Shown here piece by piece: positions 17,210-25,336 of a DNA stretch of 64,000 bases. The notes beneath the pieces are model-generated. The model was not told the DNA's origin. It ran no database searches and saw nothing but the letters and a program-made list of their open reading frames with translations. Position 1 is the stretch's first letter. Every line of letters starts with the position of its first letter. The position numbers and the translations under genes were made by a program. Source of the DNA: Chryseobacterium suipulveris (GTDB lineage: Bacteria > Bacteroidota > Bacteroidia > Flavobacteriales > Weeksellaceae); the NCBI RefSeq assembly GCF_022811685.1, contig NZ_CP094532.1, positions 310,001 to 374,000 of the forward strand. Reading direction: 5' to 3'.

Positions 17210-17986
17210 TTATTTTTTTCTTAGGATCAGAATGGTATAGCCACTATCAATTGTTGAGATGTTAAGGTTTTTAGCTTCTGTAATCCCTTGATGTAACACG
17301 CTCTTTGACTTTACAAATTTCTTTACCCCTAATTTCCTAAATAATCTATTTTTAAAACTATAAGTTGGATATTGTCCTAAAACAATTCCATCTTGTATAT
17401 ATGAATTCTCGAGAATGAAGTTTGTCTCAAGTAATTTTATAAAATCGTAATACGACCATTCAATTTCGTGAAAAGGATTATGTGAGGGTTTTATAATTGT
17501 TTGTTTGCGGAGTGGAGTAGATATTATAAGAACACCATTAGAAGCAAGATTGTCGTTTAGATTATGCAAAAATGATTGATAATCAGGAACGTGTTCGATT
17601 GTTTCAAAACTAATAATTGTTTCAAACTGGTTACTATTCTTATATTTACATGCATCACCATGAATTCGGGTTACCTTAGGATGATGGTGTCTATAATTGC
17701 CATAACGTATAGCATTTTGATCTAAATCCACTCCAACAACTTCATCGGCATTTCCTTTATAAGCAAGCAGATAAGAGCCAAATCCACTTCCACAGGCGAT
17801 ATCAAGAACCCGTTTATTGTTTACATATTGTAATGCAAAATTATATCTTTCAAGATGCTCTTGTTCATATTTGTTTTGTAAAAACCCTTTTACCCATCGC
17901 TCGGCTTCACCCCTAATTAATAAATCACTTAAAGTTTTAAGTTCGTATTGTGTGCAAAATAATTCTTCTTCTGTATTGTTAATCAT
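17210..17986 (-). CDS. SAM-dependent methyltransferase, candidate glycan chain terminator
   Basis: A 258-residue class I methyltransferase: RVLDIACGSGFGSYLLAYKG (about 74-93) is motif I, VVGVDLDQNAIRYG motif II, and FETIISFETIEHVPDY the acidic post-motif. Its start overlaps the end of wzt by eight bases. In ABC-exported O-antigens a methyl group on the non-reducing end often stops chain growth and is read by the C-terminal domain of Wzt (family knowledge). The tight coupling to wzt and the shared AT-rich composition make this gene the best candidate for that cap; this is inference. Confidence 0.82.
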   Translation of the reverse strand: MINNTEEELFCTQYELKTLSDLLIRGEAERWVKGFLQNKYEQEHLERYNFALQYVNNKRVLDIACGSGFGSYLLAYKGNADEVVGVDLDQNAIRYGNYRHHHPKVTRIHGDACKYKNSNQFETIISFETIEHVPDYQSFLHNLNDNLASNGVLIISTPLRKQTIIKPSHNPFHEIEWSYYDFIKLLETNFILENSYIQDGIVLGQYPTYSFKNRLFRKLGVKKFVKSKSVLHQGITEAKNLNISTIDSGYTILILRKK

Positions 17987-19220
17987 AATAATCCCATTTT
18001 TGGTTTATTAAAAAATATCCTTGTGAATAATCAAGAGCTTCATTTTTATACGAATCAATAATTCTTAGCTTAAGACCTTTGTCATAGTAATCAAATCGCT
18101 CCAAATTCGTTCCTACAAACACCTCAACAATATAATCTCCTGCTTTTAGAGGAAATTTTTCTATCGTACACTTAATAATATTCTCTCCGGGTTTTATTTG
18201 AAACGATACTCCCTGATGTTTAGAAAATGGAGTGATAAGCCTATTGTTATATGTGTCATTGATGCCAATCCCAATAATTACATTATCTTGATTTTTAGTA
18301 GAATTAATTGTGAGTTCTAGAATTGCATCTTCTCCTGAAATAATATTTGTATTCGGATTACTCACGGAATAAGCTTTTAATTTTTTCAAAAATATTGTTT
18401 GTGAATCATTAGGTGTTACCTCTTCCGATGTTACCAAATCTTCACTATATAAGTTTATTATTTTACTAATATCCCCTTGCGCAATCATTTTTCCCTGGCT
18501 AAAAAAAATACCAGAGCTACATAGTTTTCCAATGCTTGCCATATTATGACTCACAAACAGCACAGTCCTGCCTTCTCCTTTGCTTACATCGCCCATTTTC
18601 CCCAAACATTTTTTCTGAAACTCTGCATCACCCACTGCCAATACCTCATCAACAATTAATATTTCAGACTCCAAATGTGCTGCAACCGCAAAAGCCAAAC
18701 GCACATACATTCCGGAAGAATAACGCTTTACTGGCGTGTCGATATATCTTTCCACTCCGGAGAAATCTACAATCTCGTCGAACTTGCGGGTGATTTCTTT
18801 TCGGGTCATTCCCAGGATTGCGCCGTTCAGGTAAATATTTTCTCGCCCCGTCATTTCGGGGTGGAAACCTGTTCCCACTTCCAGCAAAGAGGCGATTCTA
18901 CCGTTCGTGTAAATTTTTCCGGTGGTGGGTTTGGTTACTTTACTTAAAAGCTTGAGCAGCGTAGATTTACCCGCTCCGTTTCTGCCGATAATTCCTACCG
19001 CATCTCCCTGTTCGATTTCGAAATTGATGTCTCTCAATGACCATACATAATCACTTTTACCTTTCGTAGCACGGTCATTCGCTTCCCCAATTTTCAGATA
19101 GGGATCTTCTTTACCACGGATCTGTGCCCACAAGCGGTTCAGGTCATGCGAAAGCGTTCCTGTTCCGACCTGTCCGAGACGGTATTGTTTGGATATATTT
19201 TCAGCTTTTAAAGCGAGCAT
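17979..19220 (-). CDS. wzt: O-antigen ABC transporter ATP-binding protein with Wzt C-terminal domain
   Basis: A 413-residue protein. The ATPase domain shows Walker A GRNGAGKST (79-87), signature YSSGMYVRLAF (167-177), Walker B ILIVDEVLAVGD (187-198) and the switch His in LFVSHNM (225). Residues about 270-413 form an extra beta-rich domain like Wzt_C, which in family members binds the finished O-polysaccharide. Composition changes within the gene: 33 of 60 bases are G+C at 18841-18900 (ATPase part) but only 16 of 60 at 18241-18300 (C-terminal part), with the switch near 18.53 kb (residue about 230). It energises export with the permease at 19424-20272. Confidence 0.92.
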   Translation of the reverse strand: MLALKAENISKQYRLGQVGTGTLSHDLNRLWAQIRGKEDPYLKIGEANDRATKGKSDYVWSLRDINFEIEQGDAVGIIGRNGAGKSTLLKLLSKVTKPTTGKIYTNGRIASLLEVGTGFHPEMTGRENIYLNGAILGMTRKEITRKFDEIVDFSGVERYIDTPVKRYSSGMYVRLAFAVAAHLESEILIVDEVLAVGDAEFQKKCLGKMGDVSKGEGRTVLFVSHNMASIGKLCSSGIFFSQGKMIAQGDISKIINLYSEDLVTSEEVTPNDSQTIFLKKLKAYSVSNPNTNIISGEDAILELTINSTKNQDNVIIGIGINDTYNNRLITPFSKHQGVSFQIKPGENIIKCTIEKFPLKAGDYIVEVFVGTNLERFDYYDKGLKLRIIDSYKNEALDYSQGYFLINQKWDYYD

Positions 19221-19242
19221 TTTATATTAGTTCAAATTTGTT

Positions 19243-19250
19243 CAAAAATA
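19243..19250 (-). promoter_or_regulatory. Promoter -7 element (TATTTTTG) before wzt
   Basis: The minus strand reads TATTTTTG, an exact TAnnTTTG match, 22 bases before the wzt ATG. No TTTG is at the correct upstream spacing. It could restart transcription after the 203-base gap between wzm and wzt. Confidence 0.4.
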
Positions 19251-19260
19251 GTTCGCGCTG

Positions 19261-19352
19261 GTTGCAATTGATGCAGGTGGTTGCAATGGTTGCAATTTAC
19301 AAATTAATGTTCCGAGTTTTGTCATTCCGAGCGCAGCGAAGGAATCTTTTTT
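19261..19352. repeat. wzm-wzt spacer: TTGCAATTG-type repeats and a dispersed-repeat-like sequence
   Basis: The 203-base gap between wzt and wzm carries GTTGCAATTGATGCAGG, GGTTGCAATGGTTGCAAT and similar units (19261-19302), then TCATTCCGAGCGCAGCGAAG (from about 19322), a sequence type I associate with dispersed intergenic repeats in Bacteroidota. The same TGCA-type units recur near ugd (22740-22850 and 23104-23158). Confidence 0.5.
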
Positions 19353-19423
19353 CGCCGCGTAGCAGAAAAGCCAATCCACCACTTGTCACTACCACTGAAC
19401 CACTCGTCCATTGAACCACTTTA

Positions 19424-20272
19424 TTAAACCGTATCCATAAACCCTTTCTCCACTTTATTAAAAACCACGGTTCCAATGGCTAAAAGCAGAAAAATAATTC
19501 CCGAACTTACGAGTAGCATTGATGGCGAGAAGTCTCCCGATCCCATCCATCCGTATTTAAAGCATTCAAAAATCCCGGTCAGCGGATTATAGAACGCAAG
19601 CTTTTTCCAGATTCCCGAAAGTGCAGAAAGCGGGTAAATAACCGGTGTCGCATACATGAACAAACTTACACCAAATCCCAACAACATCTGCAAATCTCGG
19701 TATTTAGTGGTGAGTGCCGAGAAAATCATTCCGACTCCCATTGCAAACGCAGCCATTAAAATAACTAAAAAAGGTGTTGCGAGCAGCCAGACATTTGGTT
19801 GAATGGCGCCTTTGAATAAATAAAAAGCCCAAGCCAAAAGAAAAAGCAGAAACTGAACCCCGAAACGCATCAGGTTTGATACGACAATGGTAATCGGCAT
19901 CACTAACCGCGGGAAATATACTTTTCCGAAAATTCCGGCATTGGCGGTGAAAACGCTGGAAGCACTCGTTAATGAAGTCGAAAAGTAATTCCACAAAGTA
20001 ACTCCGGAAAGATAGAACAGGATCTGTGGCAAACCGTCGGTAGAAAGTCCTGCAATCTTACCAAATACCACAACGAAAACAATGGTCGTAAGAATCGGGT
20101 TGATAAAGAACCAAACTGGTCCTAGAATAGTCTGCTTAAAACTGGAAACAAAATCCCTCATCACAAACATGTACACCAAATCGCGATAGCGCCATACTTC
20201 CCGAAGCTTCAGATCGAAAAGAGAATGGTTTGACTCAATGGTTTCTGTCCATTGCTGTTCAGGTTCGTTCAT
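19424..20272 (-). CDS. wzm: O-antigen ABC transporter permease
   Basis: A 282-residue ABC-2-type permease. After a cytoplasmic N-terminus with the family segment LKLREVWRYRDLVYMFVMRDF there are about six membrane helices (for example ILTTIVFVVVFGKIAG, VSNLMRFGVQFLLFLLAWAF). The motif GPVWFFINPILTT near residue 52 is typical of Wzm/TagG/KpsM exporters. It pairs with the wzt gene 203 bases downstream to move the completed, lipid-linked polysaccharide to the periplasm. A -7 element precedes it at 20295-20302. Confidence 0.92.
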   Translation of the reverse strand: MNEPEQQWTETIESNHSLFDLKLREVWRYRDLVYMFVMRDFVSSFKQTILGPVWFFINPILTTIVFVVVFGKIAGLSTDGLPQILFYLSGVTLWNYFSTSLTSASSVFTANAGIFGKVYFPRLVMPITIVVSNLMRFGVQFLLFLLAWAFYLFKGAIQPNVWLLATPFLVILMAAFAMGVGMIFSALTTKYRDLQMLLGFGVSLFMYATPVIYPLSALSGIWKKLAFYNPLTGIFECFKYGWMGSGDFSPSMLLVSSGIIFLLLAIGTVVFNKVEKGFMDTV

Positions 20273-20294
20273 TTGTGTGAAAATAAATTTTTAG

Positions 20295-20302
20295 CAAAAA
20301 TA
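20295..20302 (-). promoter_or_regulatory. Promoter -7 element (TATTTTTG) before wzm
   Basis: The minus strand gives TATTTTTG, an exact -7 consensus, 22 bases before the wzm ATG. The distance to the start codon is the same as for wzt. The -33 TTTG is not at the expected position. Confidence 0.4.
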
Positions 20303-20309
20303 AGGTAAA

Positions 20310-21287
20310 TTACTGAAATTTTGTGAATTCCGACTTGCTCAAAAACAGTGCTGTAAGAAATATCGGCACATACAATCTCACTTCATATAAAATACCTGAA
20401 TAGAGGCACATTAAAATATACGGCGCAGCAAGCAAATGGAAAATCAGAATATTTCGGAGTGCGGTTTTGTCTTTAGACAATATCAAAGTGAAAATGAAAA
20501 AAACCACCCAAAACAGCAAGCCAAGAATGTTTTTTGGCTGGGAGAAATTCAGTACCACAAGATTTCCGTCGTTCGTAGTGAAACTTTCATTGAAAAAGCG
20601 CATTCCGAGATAAACAGCCAGAAATACGGCTCCCAAAATTGCAACTGGAATAAAAGTTTTCTTTCCCAAACCAAATTTTCCGTACAGTAAAGTTGCGGCC
20701 AATGAAAGTGAAAGTGCGGAAGACTCCCTGTTCAGCGTAGAAACGAATAGTACGGCAACCAACAAAATCAAGATAGCGGCTGAACCTTCGTTGAGATACA
20801 TCAGAAAAATCCAAAAAAACAGCAACACAAAGAAATAGCTGGAAACATCATATGGAACAATCACAAACTGTGAAATCGCGATCACAAAAACGGCTGCCCA
20901 AATCATCAGTATTTTTTCAGATTCAGTAGCGATGAAGTTTTTGCTTTCCGTGATCAGAACCATTACAAATGAACTTAAGACCAGAAAAAAAGTGTTCAGA
21001 ATAAAAAAAGCGAGAAACATTTTCGGCTCTGATTCTTGGTCAAAAAACTTGAGTTTAAAAATTTGATAATCAAAATTTAAACCCGAAAGTAAATTGTAAA
21101 TCCAAACCAAAAAATATCCACTCAAAATCCGGTACTGATAAATCCCCGAATGAAACTGCTCCTGAAAATTCTCATAATTTAGAATCGTCGATGAGTAAAT
21201 ATTCCCAAACGAAAAATATACAAAACTATTGACCACAAAAGCCAAAAGTGCTGCAAAAATCAGTTTGGAAAAAAGGTTTAGTTTCAA
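20310..21287 (-). CDS. Polytopic membrane protein of unknown function
   Basis: A 325-residue protein with about eight to ten hydrophobic helices from residue 8 to the end. The first loop contains YENFQEQFHSGIYQYRILSG, which looks conserved in character (an aromatic-rich QYR segment), but I do not recognise the family. It lies between ugd and wzm in the export/assembly locus, so a polysaccharide polymerase, GT-C transferase or regulator is possible. The function is not assigned. Confidence 0.68.
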   Translation of the reverse strand: MKLNLFSKLIFAALLAFVVNSFVYFSFGNIYSSTILNYENFQEQFHSGIYQYRILSGYFLVWIYNLLSGLNFDYQIFKLKFFDQESEPKMFLAFFILNTFFLVLSSFVMVLITESKNFIATESEKILMIWAAVFVIAISQFVIVPYDVSSYFFVLLFFWIFLMYLNEGSAAILILLVAVLFVSTLNRESSALSLSLAATLLYGKFGLGKKTFIPVAILGAVFLAVYLGMRFFNESFTTNDGNLVVLNFSQPKNILGLLFWVVFFIFTLILSKDKTALRNILIFHLLAAPYILMCLYSGILYEVRLYVPIFLTALFLSKSEFTKFQ

Positions 21288-21369
21288 TGTGTTGACTAAA
21301 GGTTAAGAGATGATAATAGAATTCAGCTGTTGGTGATTGCAATTAGAAATTGCTTCCTGCTATGTTAGC

Positions 21370-22686
21370 TTAACCGCGCAACACCGTTTTTCTTCCGATC
21401 GACTTATAATAAAAACCTGTTCCTTCCACCTGCTCCATGCTGAACATGTTTCTTCCGTCGAAGATGGCTTTGTTGCTCATTTTCTTGGCCATCAGTTCGA
21501 AGTTTGGGTTTTTGAACTCGCTCCATTCTGTGGCAATGAATAGCGCATCTGCTCCTTCCAGTGCGGAGTACATGTCTTTGGCAAATGAAATTTTGTCGCC
21601 CAAAACTCGTCGTACATTTTCTTCGGCAATGGAATCGTACGCAGTGATTTCTGCACCTTTTTCCAGTAAAATTTTGATATTGTCCAAAGATGAAGCTTCT
21701 CTGATGTCGTCGGTATTTGCTTTGAAAGCCAGTCCCCAAATCGCGATTTTCTTGCCGTTGAGGTTGCCGCCGAAATATTTTTCAATCTCTGAAACGAGGA
21801 TGACTTTTTGGTTTTGGTTGACATTTTCTGTGGCTTCAAGAATCTGGAAATCAAAGCCCTCCTGCTTTCCGGACTTAATTAAAGCTTTCACATCTTTTGG
21901 GAAACAGCTTCCGCCGTAACCAATTCCCGGGAACAGGAAACGGTGCCCGATTCTGTCGTCGCTTCCCATTCCGAGGCGGACTTTATCGACATCTGCACCC
22001 ACTTTTTCGCAATAGTTTGCAATCTCGTTCATGAAGGTGATTTTCACCGCGAGAAAAGAATTCGCCGCATATTTGGTCAGTTCGGAAGACTTTTCATCCA
22101 TAAAGATAATCGGAACTCCCGTGTTGGTAAACGGCTGGTAAATTTTCGACATAATGTCGCGCGCTTTTTCAGAGGAGCATCCCACCACAACTCGCGCTGG
22201 ATTCATCGAGTCTTCAACGGCAAAACCTTCGCGGAGAAATTCCGGGTTGGAAACGACGTCGAAAGGAATCTGCGTTTTTGCGGAAATCGTTTCGCGAACT
22301 TTGTCTGCGGTTCCCACGGGAACAGTGGATTTATTGACCACCACTTTATATTCGGTCATCATCTCGCCGATGTCGGATGCAACTTTCAAAACGTAGGATA
22401 AATCTGCAGAACCGTCTTCACCGGGAGGAGTCGGAAGCGCAAGATAAATGACCTCGCTCTTGTCGAGGGCTTCCTTTAAATCGGTGGTGAAAAAAAGTCG
22501 CTGTGCCTGAATATTCCGAAGAAACATTTCCTCCAGATTGGGTTCGTATATCGGGACGATGCCGTTTCGCATTCCCTCCACCTTTTTCTCGTCGATATCG
22601 ACGCAGAAGACGTCGTTTCCCAGTTCAGCCAAAGTAGTTCCGGTAACCAAACCTACGTAACCGGTTCCGACAATAGTAATATTCAT
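21370..22686 (-). CDS. ugd: UDP-glucose 6-dehydrogenase
   Basis: A 438-residue enzyme oxidising UDP-glucose (or a related UDP-sugar) to the uronic acid with NAD. The start at 22684-22686 gives MNITIVGTGYVGLVTG with the GxGxxG NAD-binding loop at once; the longer open frame upstream is built from TGCA repeats and is not protein-like. Family motifs: LPTPPGEDG, the active-site lysine in FLAVKITF (K215) and the catalytic cysteine in GYGGSCFPKDV (C261). An exact -7 element (22711-22718) just upstream supports this start. Its uronic-acid product would be a building block of the glycan made by the downstream genes. Confidence 0.94.
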   Translation of the reverse strand: MNITIVGTGYVGLVTGTTLAELGNDVFCVDIDEKKVEGMRNGIVPIYEPNLEEMFLRNIQAQRLFFTTDLKEALDKSEVIYLALPTPPGEDGSADLSYVLKVASDIGEMMTEYKVVVNKSTVPVGTADKVRETISAKTQIPFDVVSNPEFLREGFAVEDSMNPARVVVGCSSEKARDIMSKIYQPFTNTGVPIIFMDEKSSELTKYAANSFLAVKITFMNEIANYCEKVGADVDKVRLGMGSDDRIGHRFLFPGIGYGGSCFPKDVKALIKSGKQEGFDFQILEATENVNQNQKVILVSEIEKYFGGNLNGKKIAIWGLAFKANTDDIREASSLDNIKILLEKGAEITAYDSIAEENVRRVLGDKISFAKDMYSALEGADALFIATEWSEFKNPNFELMAKKMSNKAIFDGRNMFSMEQVEGTGFYYKSIGRKTVLRG

Positions 22687-22710
22687 CGATGTTTTTTTGA
22701 AATTAAACGA

Positions 22711-22718
22711 CAAAAATA
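22711..22718 (-). promoter_or_regulatory. Promoter -7 element (TATTTTTG) of ugd / polysaccharide operon
   Basis: The minus strand carries TATTTTTG 25 bases before the ugd ATG, an exact TAnnTTTG. This is probably the main start of the long minus-strand operon. No TTTG lies at 19-base spacing. Confidence 0.5.
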
Positions 22719-22736
22719 GTGAATTTTTGTTTTGAA

Positions 22737-23158
22737 ACGTGGGTGCAGATTGGTGCAGGGTGCAATTGATGCAGGGTGTAGGGTGCAATTGATGCAGGTT
22801 GCAATTGGTGCAAGATGAAGGGTGTTTGAATTGTTGCAAATGTAACAGGTCATCATTCGTGAATTGACTCCGTCGAATCCTCGATTTCGTGGCGAATAGA
22901 TATGGCATAATTTCACCGCAAAGACTTCAGCTTCGTTGCTCTTTATTTTAAGGTAGCAGAGTTTCATTCGCCATAGGCGAATTGATGAAGCGGGGAGTGA
23001 AAGCGCGATTCATTTTTCGTTTCTTGAGATTTTTTGCAGAAAATCCTAATCTTTGTCGTTAAATGAAATACTTTGTTGTCAACGGTTAACATTGATATAA
23101 CAAAATGCAACCATTGCAACAATCTGCACCCATTACATCTTGCACCAAAATGTAACCC
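22737..23158. repeat. ugd-rimP intergenic region with TGCA-type degenerate repeats and a palindrome
   Basis: This gap of about 600 bases has no convincing gene. 22740-22850 holds repeated units such as GGGTGCAATTGATGCAGG. 23104-23158 holds the same kind of unit in the opposite sense (ATGCAACCATTGCAACAATC). 22956-22993 reads GCAGAGTTTCATTCGCC, ATA, GGCGAATTGATGAAGCGG, with a perfect 7-bp palindrome ATTCGCC/GGCGAAT; on the minus strand it closely matches 55433-55469. These look like mobile or recombinogenic intergenic repeats flanking the polysaccharide locus. Confidence 0.6.
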
Positions 23159-23163
23159 CACAT

Positions 23164-23194
23164 TTTGTACTTAACACAGTTTTTCTTATCTTTG
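23164..23194 (+). promoter_or_regulatory. Promoter of rimP-nusA-infB operon (TTTG-N19-TATCTTTG)
   Basis: TTTG at 23164-23167, exactly 19 bases, then TATCTTTG at 23187-23194: a full match to the Bacteroidota housekeeping promoter. The start would be near 23201, leaving a leader of about 90 bases. Confidence 0.8.
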
Positions 23195-23214
23195 CACCGG
23201 ATTTACGGAAAAGA

Positions 23215-23250
23215 ATGAAAAGGCCTTCGCAAGAATGCCTTTTTTCGTAA
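23215..23250 (+). promoter_or_regulatory. rimP leader: hairpin with T tract and 11-codon leader frame
   Basis: The leader contains AAAAGGC (23218-23224) facing GCCTTTTTT (23237-23245), a terminator-like hairpin between promoter and gene. The same bases form an ATG-started frame of 11 codons (MKRPSQECLFS, stop TAA at 23248-23250). This may be an attenuation device controlling the operon; function is inference only. Confidence 0.4.
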
Positions 23251-23293
23251 CCAAAATTCCCCTCTTTTCTTGGGGTGGTTTTAAGTTATAAAA

Positions 23294-23761
23294 ATGGATT
23301 TCAAAAATAAAATAGAAGAATTACTGAGCGGCTTTCTTGCAGAGCGACCAGATCTTTTTTTGATCGATCTGAAGATTTCTGCAGGTGACGATATCACGGT
23401 GATTCTCGACGGAGACAACGGAGTTTCGCTTCAGGACTGCCTCGATGCAAGTCGCGCAATCGAATTCAATATGGATCGTGAGGAGCACGACTTCTCGCTT
23501 CAGGTAATGAGTGCAGGTTTGAGCGAACCATTGAGTTCACCGCGACAGTTCAGGAAGAATATTGGTCGTGAATTGGACATTTTAATGAATGACTCCACAA
23601 AAATCGAAGGCGAGTTGGCAAAAGTTGACGAAGATAAAATCACACTGATTCTCCGTTACAGAAAACCAAAGGAAATTGGGAAAGGAAAAGTAGATGTGGA
23701 GGAAGAAAAGGAAATCCCGTATTCCGAAATTAAGAAGGCGTTAGTGGCGATAAAATTTTAG
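23294..23761 (+). CDS. rimP: Ribosome maturation factor RimP
   Basis: A 155-residue protein needed for late 30S-subunit assembly. Residues 1-75 form the alpha/beta N-terminal domain (FLIDLKISAGDDITVILDGDNGVSLQDC with the conserved acidic DGDNGV), and LQVMSAGLSEPLSSPRQFRKNIGREL carries the family PGL-R-PL-like signature. The C-terminal Sm-like part ends in KEIPYSEIKKALVAIKF. Length and position directly before nusA and infB are exactly as expected. It is read from the promoter at 23164-23194. Confidence 0.95.
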   Translation: MDFKNKIEELLSGFLAERPDLFLIDLKISAGDDITVILDGDNGVSLQDCLDASRAIEFNMDREEHDFSLQVMSAGLSEPLSSPRQFRKNIGRELDILMNDSTKIEGELAKVDEDKITLILRYRKPKEIGKGKVDVEEEKEIPYSEIKKALVAIKF

Positions 23762-23910
23762 AGAGCTGAGACAGGAGATGGGAGACAAGAGATGAGAGAC
23801 AACGCTTATCGCCTATCGCTTATCACTAATAAATTAAGGACAACAAAATTTTAACAATAGATGATTTGGGATTTTTCACCCAATAGTTCATCAAATATCA
23901 ATTATAAATT

Positions 23911-25158
23911 ATGGACGGTTTAGCACTGATAGAAGCATTTGGCGATTTCAAGGAAGAAAAAAGCATCAGCAAAACAGAATTGATGGCGATTATCGAAGAC
24001 TCGCTGAAAACACTTTTGAGAAAGAGATTCGATTCTGATGACCATTTTGATGTGATTGTAAATCCAGACAAAGGTGACTTCCAGATCTTTTTGAATAAAA
24101 CCATTGTGGAAGACGAAATGTCTGAAGACGACGACCTGGAAATCGAAATCTCCGAAGCAAAAAAAATTGACCCGACTTTCGAGGTGGGCGAAGATTATAC
24201 GGTAGAAATCCCGATCGAGCAGTTGGGGAGAAGAAGCATCCTGACTTTGAAGCAAATTTTGGCAACCAAGCTTCAGGAGCATAATAACGCGGTTCTTTAT
24301 GAGCAGTTCCACGACAGAATTGGGGAAATCGTTGTTGGCGAAGTTCACCACATCCGTCACAAGCACGTGATCTTGTTGGATGATGAGGATAATGAGTTTA
24401 TCCTTCCAAAGGAAAACCAAATTCCTTCCGACTTCTTTAAAAAAGGAGAAAACATCCGCGCAATTGTGGAAAGTGTTGATTTCAAGGGAGCGAAACCGCA
24501 AATTATCGTTTCCAGAACAGCTCCGAAATTCCTCGAAAAACTGCTTGAACTTGAAATTCCAGAAATTCAGGACGGAACCATCATGTTGAAAAAAGTAGTG
24601 AGAATTCCTGGTGAAAAAGCGAAAATCGCGGTGGATGCGTATGATGACAGAATTGATCCGGTTGGAGCTTGTGTCGGAGTAAAAGGTTCCAGGATCCACG
24701 GTGTGGTTCGTGAATTGAAAAACGAAAATATCGACGTGATCCAGTGGTCCAAAAACCCTGAAATCTTGGTAAAGAGAGCTTTAGGAAATGTGACCATTAA
24801 CAAGATTGAAATCAACCCTGAAACGGAATATGCGTTGGTTTACACACCGGTTGATGAAATTTCCCGAGTGATTGGAAAGCAGGGGCAGAACATTCGTCTT
24901 GCTTCCTGGTTAAGTGGTTACGAAATTGACGTGTACAGAGAAACCAGCGAGGACGACGACGTAGAACTGAAAGAATTTGCCGGAACCGATGAAGGCGATA
25001 TCGAGCAGTGGATCATCGATGAATTCCAAAAAGTGGGTCTGAATACCGCGAAAAGTGTTTTAGACAAAGACACAGAGGATTTGGTAAACATGACCGATTT
25101 GGAAGAAGAAACCATCGAGGAAGTAAAACAGATTCTGAGAGAGGAATTTGAAGACTAA
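23911..25158 (+). CDS. nusA: Transcription termination/antitermination factor NusA
   Basis: A 415-residue NusA. The N-terminal RNA-polymerase-binding domain (about 1-130; LIEAFGDFKEEKSISKTELM) is followed by the S1 domain (135-200; GEIVVGEVHHIRHKHVILL), then KH1 (about 220-280; CVGVKGSRIHGVVRELKNENIDVI) and KH2 (about 285-345; VIGKQGQNIRLASWLSGYEIDV). After KH2 there is only a short acidic tail with one helix-hairpin-like part, as is usual in Bacteroidota, and no duplicated AR2 repeat. It lies 149 bases after rimP across a low-complexity GAGAC-rich spacer. Confidence 0.96.
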   Translation: MDGLALIEAFGDFKEEKSISKTELMAIIEDSLKTLLRKRFDSDDHFDVIVNPDKGDFQIFLNKTIVEDEMSEDDDLEIEISEAKKIDPTFEVGEDYTVEIPIEQLGRRSILTLKQILATKLQEHNNAVLYEQFHDRIGEIVVGEVHHIRHKHVILLDDEDNEFILPKENQIPSDFFKKGENIRAIVESVDFKGAKPQIIVSRTAPKFLEKLLELEIPEIQDGTIMLKKVVRIPGEKAKIAVDAYDDRIDPVGACVGVKGSRIHGVVRELKNENIDVIQWSKNPEILVKRALGNVTINKIEINPETEYALVYTPVDEISRVIGKQGQNIRLASWLSGYEIDVYRETSEDDDVELKEFAGTDEGDIEQWIIDEFQKVGLNTAKSVLDKDTEDLVNMTDLEEETIEEVKQILREEFED

Positions 25159-25166
25159 TATTTTAT

Positions 25167-25241
25167 GAATGAGTTGAAGAAAAAGACTCATTGAAATAGC
25201 TCATTAATTTTCTTCCTTTTTGGGATGAGGTAAAGAAAATT
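25167..25241. repeat. nusA-infB spacer with a degenerate copy of the 22-base-loop hairpin
   Basis: 25167-25191 is a small hairpin (AATGAGT/ACTCATT). Next, AATTTTC (25206-25212) and GAAAATT (25235-25241) enclose a 22-base loop, TTCCTTTTTGGGATGAGG plus TAAA, clearly related to the CTCCCTTTAGGGACGGGG loop at 40.2 and 54.2 kb. Spacing and following bases (AAAGAAAATTTC) agree, so this is a diverged copy of that family inside a core operon. Confidence 0.55.
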
Positions 25242-25297
25242 TCTGGTTGGAAACACCCGCCAAATAAAGTATATCCCTGAGTAAAGTTAAAATATGT

Positions 25298-25305
25298 TAA
25301 CTTTG
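25298..25305 (+). promoter_or_regulatory. Promoter -7 element (TAACTTTG) before infB
   Basis: An exact TAnnTTTG, 31 bases before the infB ATG, with no TTTG at 19-base spacing. It could give infB its own transcript in addition to the rimP promoter. Confidence 0.45.
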
Positions 25306-25336
25306 CCGAAAATTTTAATAAAAGTATAGAATATAC

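Noticed and set aside
22687-22908. N-terminal extension of ugd (74 extra codons from ATG 22908)
   Set aside because: It is made from TGCA-repeat DNA (Cys/His/Thr-rich, not protein-like), crosses the -7 promoter box, and the known family N-terminus begins exactly at MNITIVGTGYVG.
23920-24699. 259-codon frame opposite nusA, and similar long frames opposite infB
   Set aside because: Antisense shadows of highly conserved genes; no start context or recognisable domain.
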